DNA from: a bacterium
Lineage (GTDB): Bacteria > Armatimonadota > Fimbriimonadia > Fimbriimonadales > GBS-DC
Direction of reading: 5' to 3'
Length of the DNA stretch: 9,544 nt
Assembly (NCBI GenBank): GCA_029335935.2
Contig: JARJMV020000116.1
Coordinates: forward strand, 1-9,544
Shown: piece after piece, positions 6,164 through 9,544 of the stretch
How positions within the stretch are numbered: the first letter of the stretch is position 1
Layout of the letters: every line of letters starts with the position of its first letter
Made by a program: the position numbers and the translations under genes
The notes under the pieces: generated by a model
Database searches by the model: none
Told to the model about the DNA's origin: nothing
Seen by the model: the letters and a program-made list of their open reading frames with translations, nothing else

Positions 6164-7435
6164 ATGTCAGCGATTGTTGTGGTGGGCGCCCAGTGGGGCG
6201 ATGAGGCGAAAGGCAAAATCGTAGATCTCTTGGCGCAACGCGCACGCTATGTCGCACGCTACGCGGGCGGCAGCAACGCCGGACACACCGTGTGCGTCCA
6301 TGGAACCACCTACAAGTTCCATCTCGTCCCCTCAGGGATCCTGCACCCCCAAGTGACCGCTGTGATTGCCGACGGCGTCGTGCTGGACTTGCGCGCCTTC
6401 GAAATCGAACTCGCCGCGCTCCAACAGCAGGGAGTTGACCTGTCGCGCCTGCGCATCGGGCAAGGCGTCCACCTGACCATGCCGTACCACCGCCTGCTGG
6501 ACGAGCTGGAAGAATCGCAAGTCGAGGGCAGAATCGGCACCACCAAGCGTGGCATCGGACCGACCTACGCCGACAAAGCGTGGCGTATCGGTGTGCGTGT
6601 GGCAGACTTGATGGAGCGCGAGCGGCTCGTGCAGCGCGTGCAGCGCGTGCTACGCAGGCGCAACCCGACTATCGAGCGCGTCTACGGCGCAAAGCCCATC
6701 ACGCTCGACACGCTTATCGAGGAGTTGGCACGCTACGCCGAACTCCTGCGCCCCTATGTCTGCGACGCGCCCCATCTGCTCATGAACGCCCTTGAGCAGG
6801 GCGAGCCTATCCTGATGGAAGGGGCACAAGGCACACTGCTGGACTTGGATTACGGCACCTATCCCTATGTCACCTCCTCGCACCCTGTGGCGGCGGGCGC
6901 GTGCTTGGGTACGGGGGTCGCACCGAACCGTCTGACCGAAATCTGGGGCGTGGCAAAAGCCTACACCACACGCGTGGGCGAAGGGCCGTTCCCCACCGAG
7001 CTGCACGACACGATTGGCGAACGGATCCGCAATCGCGGGCGTGAATACGGTACGACCACCGGCAGGGCACGGCGCGTCGGTTGGCTCGATCTCGTCGCCT
7101 TGCGCTACGCCGCGCGTGTGAACGGCTTCACCCACCTCGCGCTTACCCTGCTCGATGTGCTCTCGGGCTTCGAGACACTCAAGGTCTGCACCGCCTATCG
7201 CTGGCGCGGCAAGGAGACGCGCGAGTTCATCGCCGACGCCCACCAACTCGCGCAGTGCGAACCCCTCTACACCGAGCTCGACGGCTGGATGGAGGACATC
7301 AGCGGTTGCCGCACCTTCGATGAACTGCCTCCAAACGCCCGACGCTACATCCACTTCATCGAGGAGTATCTCAATACGCCCGTGAAGGTCATCTCCGTCG
7401 GACCCGGGCGCGAGCAGACCATCCTTGTGGAGTAG
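6164..7435 (+). CDS. purA: adenylosuccinate synthetase
   Basis: This 423-residue cytoplasmic enzyme condenses IMP and aspartate using GTP to give adenylosuccinate, the first committed step to AMP. The N-terminus VVVGAQWGDEAKGKIVD contains catalytic D13 and the GTP-binding loop; the loop reads GDEAKGK where many family members have GDEGKGK (Ala15 for Gly). GSNAGH (36-41) supplies the second catalytic residue, H41. GTTKRGIGPTYADKAWRIGVRV (125-146) binds IMP, EGAQGTLLDLDYGTYPYVTSS (219-239) is the family's central signature, and TTTGRARRVGWLDL (297-310) and GPGREQTI (413-420) complete it. The length matches the usual 420-435 residues and all core motifs are intact. The start is fixed by GGAGG at 6155-6159. 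The gene ends 3 nt from the converging peptidase gene. Regulation may involve the hairpin upstream. Confidence 0.97.
   Translation: MSAIVVVGAQWGDEAKGKIVDLLAQRARYVARYAGGSNAGHTVCVHGTTYKFHLVPSGILHPQVTAVIADGVVLDLRAFEIELAALQQQGVDLSRLRIGQGVHLTMPYHRLLDELEESQVEGRIGTTKRGIGPTYADKAWRIGVRVADLMERERLVQRVQRVLRRRNPTIERVYGAKPITLDTLIEELARYAELLRPYVCDAPHLLMNALEQGEPILMEGAQGTLLDLDYGTYPYVTSSHPVAAGACLGTGVAPNRLTEIWGVAKAYTTRVGEGPFPTELHDTIGERIRNRGREYGTTTGRARRVGWLDLVALRYAARVNGFTHLALTLLDVLSGFETLKVCTAYRWRGKETREFIADAHQLAQCEPLYTELDGWMEDISGCRTFDELPPNARRYIHFIEEYLNTPVKVISVGPGREQTILVE
6628..6650 (+). repeat. 9-bp tandem repeat (CGTGCAGCG, 2.5 copies) inside purA
   Basis: CGTGCAGCG occurs twice in a row and then begins a third time (CGTGC). 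It is in a multiple of three and encodes the repeated tripeptide QRV in a helix, so the reading frame is unaffected by slippage. It is probably a small local duplication. Confidence 0.5.
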
Positions 7436-7438
7436 CCG

Positions 7439-9439
7439 TCAGAGCTTCTCGCGCCACCACGCCAGATACTGCTCCAACCGATGACGGCGCAGGTCGGGCG
7501 GACCGCTACGCGATAGCCCATGGCTCGACTCGGCAGGGTAGCGGATATACAACACCTCCCTGCCCAGACGCACCAGCGCGGCGAAGAGCTGATCCGCCTC
7601 GCTGATGGGGCAGCGCAGGTCGCCCTCGCTATGCACAATCAGCAGCGGCGTCGTGATGCGCCCCGCATACGCCAGCGGCGAACATTCCCACAGCTTCTGG
7701 GGCTCATCCCAGAAGTTGCCCTGCCAGTAGCGGTTGGGGATCATCGGGAAGTCCGATGTCCCGCCCATGCTCACTAAGTTCACCACGCTACGGTCGGTGA
7801 TGGCGGCTTTGAAGCGGTTGGTGTGCCCCACAATCCAGTTGGTCATATAGCCGCCGTAACTGCCGCCTGCCACGCCCATCCGCTCGGCGTCCACAAACGG
7901 CAATCCCGCCAGATAGTCTGTGAGGGTCATCAGGTCTTTGAAGTCGCGATTGCCCCAGTCGCCCTTGATAGCACGCGCGAACGCCTCGCCGTAGCCGACG
8001 CTGCCGCGCGGGTTGGTGTACGCCACCACATAGCCCTGCGCCGCGTGCAACTGGAACTCGTGGAAGAACACGCGCCCATACATCGCGTGCGGTCCGCCGT
8101 GGATCATCAGTATCGTGGGGTACTTGCGGGCGGGTTCGAAATCGGGCGGCTTGAGCAGCCAACCGTGTACTTTGACGCCGTCATCCGCCACCACCTCGAA
8201 CTCTTCGGGGGGCGCGATGGCGACCTCGTCCAGCAGCGGCTGGTTGAACTGTGTGAGTTGTGTCATGCTGAGCGTGTTGCCCGTGCGCTCCGCCAGAAAT
8301 AGTTCGTGGGGATGCGTCGCGTCGCCTTTGAGCAGCGCGAGGCGATGCTCGTCCTGCGACAGGCTCATATCCGCAACCTCGAAGTCGCCGTCGAGCAACG
8401 AATCGAGGTGCGTGCCGTCCACCTTGACCCGATAGGGGTAGACGCCGCCGCGCTCGCTCACTAAGAAGTAGAGGTGCTGGCTATCCGCGCTCCAGAGGAT
8501 AGGCGCGCCGCCGCCGAACTCGCGCACATCGGTTAGCGTGCCCACGCCCACCGTGTTGTCCAAGCGTGCCACCAAATCTATCGCGTCGCCACCTTCCACC
8601 GATACGCGCCACACATGGTCATTACGGGGGTAGGGGTCGTCGGGGTATGGGTTGCCGATGTAGGCTAAGTACTTACCGTCTGGCGACCAGCGCACGGCGT
8701 ATTTGGGTCCGTCGGGCGCGTCCACCTTGCGCAGCGCGCCGCCCGTTGCAGAGACTATCCATATCGAATCGTAGCCCGGATGGTTGTCGGGGTCGGGGTG
8801 ACGATTGCTGATGAACGCGATGTAGTTGCCGCAGGGCGACCAGGTGGGGCTGGACTCGCTGAACTCTGGGTCGGTGGTGAGCAGGGTGGTCTCCCCCGTG
8901 CGCACATCCACCACATAGAGATGATAGCGCTGGTCGACAAATGCGCCGTCGCCGTCGAGCCGCCAATACGCGCGTCGGATGATGCGCGGCGGGGTAGAGA
9001 AGCCTTTCTCTTGACGCTCCTTGCGCGCCTGCTCGCGCCACTCAGGGGCGGTCTCGCGGTAGATGAACGCGATACGGCTCCCGTCGGGCGACCACGCGAA
9101 CTCGCCGATACTGCCCTCTTCCAAGTGGGTTATCGGGCGCGCCTCGCCGCCGTCGGCGGGGATTACATAAATCTGGCTCTTGGGCTTCTGCCGATTGCTG
9201 ACAAACGCGATATGCTTGCCATCAGGCGACCAGCGCGGCTGAGAATCGCTCCACTCGCCGTAAGTGAAGGATTGCGCCGCTTCGCCAATACGCACGCGCC
9301 AAAGATTGGAGAAATATTTATTCTTCTCTATGTCAATCCACTTATAAACGAACACGACTTGGCTGCCGTCGGGCGCAATCTGTGGGCTGCCCAGCAGTTT
9401 GATTCGGAATAGATCGTCTATCGTGATAGCGCGTTTCAT
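7439..9439 (-). CDS. S9 family (prolyl oligopeptidase) serine peptidase
   Basis: This 666-residue protein has the acylaminoacyl-peptidase/DPP-type architecture. The N-terminal half (about 15-400) is a beta-propeller with TolB-like WSPDG repeats at 70-74, 116-120, 200-204 (WSPCG) and 251-255. The C-terminal half is an alpha/beta hydrolase with oxyanion-region HGGP (447-450), nucleophile Ser527 in GGSYGGY, Asp607 in HSEGDLRCP and His640 in SSHGLS, a complete catalytic triad. Such enzymes cleave short peptides entering the propeller funnel. No signal peptide is visible, so it is probably cytoplasmic. The ATG at 9439 is chosen because GGAGG lies 7 nt upstream; an in-frame ATG at 9532 would add 31 residues with no recognisable role. 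The gene converges on purA with 3 nt between stops. The exact peptidase type (acylaminoacyl, dipeptidyl or oligopeptidase) is uncertain. Confidence 0.93.
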   Translation of the reverse strand: MKRAITIDDLFRIKLLGSPQIAPDGSQVVFVYKWIDIEKNKYFSNLWRVRIGEAAQSFTYGEWSDSQPRWSPDGKHIAFVSNRQKPKSQIYVIPADGGEARPITHLEEGSIGEFAWSPDGSRIAFIYRETAPEWREQARKERQEKGFSTPPRIIRRAYWRLDGDGAFVDQRYHLYVVDVRTGETTLLTTDPEFSESSPTWSPCGNYIAFISNRHPDPDNHPGYDSIWIVSATGGALRKVDAPDGPKYAVRWSPDGKYLAYIGNPYPDDPYPRNDHVWRVSVEGGDAIDLVARLDNTVGVGTLTDVREFGGGAPILWSADSQHLYFLVSERGGVYPYRVKVDGTHLDSLLDGDFEVADMSLSQDEHRLALLKGDATHPHELFLAERTGNTLSMTQLTQFNQPLLDEVAIAPPEEFEVVADDGVKVHGWLLKPPDFEPARKYPTILMIHGGPHAMYGRVFFHEFQLHAAQGYVVAYTNPRGSVGYGEAFARAIKGDWGNRDFKDLMTLTDYLAGLPFVDAERMGVAGGSYGGYMTNWIVGHTNRFKAAITDRSVVNLVSMGGTSDFPMIPNRYWQGNFWDEPQKLWECSPLAYAGRITTPLLIVHSEGDLRCPISEADQLFAALVRLGREVLYIRYPAESSHGLSRSGPPDLRRHRLEQYLAWWREKL

Positions 9440-9477
9440 ACCGTTGCCTCCACTCGATGGCCTATTCGGCGTCGCAC
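9436..9477 (-). CDS. possible 13-codon leader peptide overlapping the S9 peptidase start
   Basis: On the minus strand a GTG at 9477 is preceded by AGGAG with a 5-nt spacer. It opens a 13-codon frame (VRRRIGHRVEATV) whose TGA overlaps the peptidase ATG as ATGA. An in-frame TAG lies just upstream of the AGGAG, so it is not the end of a longer gene. It could couple or tune translation of the peptidase. The evidence is positional only; chance is quite possible. Confidence 0.25.
   Translation of the reverse strand: MRRRIGHRVEATV
9446..9450 (-). promoter_or_regulatory. GGAGG ribosome-binding site of the S9 peptidase
   Basis: On the minus strand GGAGG is followed by 6-7 nt and the ATG at 9439. This supports the shorter start over the in-frame ATG at 9532, which has only a weak G-rich stretch before it. 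Confidence 0.7.
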
Positions 9478-9544
9478 GGCGTTCTCCTACAAGACGAAAG
9501 CACACGCGCACCGCCATTCGTGGCGTCAGCATCCCCGCCGACGA

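Noticed and set aside
6203..6223. Gly-to-Ala change in the PurA GDEGKGK loop as a loss of function
   Set aside because: All other catalytic and substrate motifs are intact, and I recall GDEAKGK in other bacterial PurA proteins, so it is probably a normal lineage variant.
9440..9532. ATG at 9532 as start of the S9 peptidase
   Set aside because: The 31 extra residues do not resemble a signal peptide, and a GGAGG is placed correctly for the ATG at 9439.

Overview
The window is GC-rich, densely packed bacterial chromosomal DNA carrying housekeeping genes. There are no mobile elements, RNA genes or CRISPR arrays that I can see. The mix (tyrA, purA, a separate transhydrogenase alpha subunit, a eukaryote-like sphingosine-1-phosphate lyase, an S9 peptidase and a stand-alone receiver protein) and the recurrent GGTAMAAT (M = A or C) promoter-like element suggest a deep-branching, possibly thermophilic or soil bacterium. 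An Armatimonadota-like lineage is my guess, but it rests on impression and not on a search; Chloroflexota or Deinococcota relatives are not excluded.

Layout: 1-231 is the 3' end of rsmI (16S rRNA ribose methyltransferase), overlapping tyrA (prephenate dehydrogenase, 216-1028). Converging on tyrA from the minus strand, with a 19-nt gap, is a DUF418/YeiB-type membrane protein (1048-2274). A divergent intergenic region of about 280 nt follows. Then comes a plus-strand pair: a PLP-dependent sphingosine-1-phosphate lyase-like protein (2557-4053) and, 18 nt later, the NAD-binding alpha subunit of a proton-translocating transhydrogenase, pntAA (4072-5226). The partner genes pntAB and pntB do not follow. 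Instead there is a 262-nt stretch holding an in-frame, start-less open stretch of 55 codons and a clear promoter region with a 14-bp palindrome. A second plus-strand group follows: a single-domain response regulator (5489-5893), an overlapping 68-residue single-span membrane protein (5883-6089) and purA (6164-7435). The window closes with a minus-strand S9 prolyl-oligopeptidase-family peptidase (7439-9439), whose stop lies 3 nt from the purA stop.

The genes do not form one obvious pathway. They cover translation (rsmI), aromatic amino acid synthesis (tyrA), sphingoid-base or related phospho-amine cleavage, redox balance (pntAA), signalling (receiver), AMP synthesis (purA) and peptide turnover (S9). 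The most interesting sequence-level observations are three copies of a GGTAMAAT -10-like element, two of them placed so that the following gene would be made from a leaderless mRNA; the transhydrogenase alpha gene lacking its partners; the palindrome over the -35 position of the receiver gene; and the open stretch after the pntAA stop. I found no convincing undescribed multi-gene defence or mobile system here.
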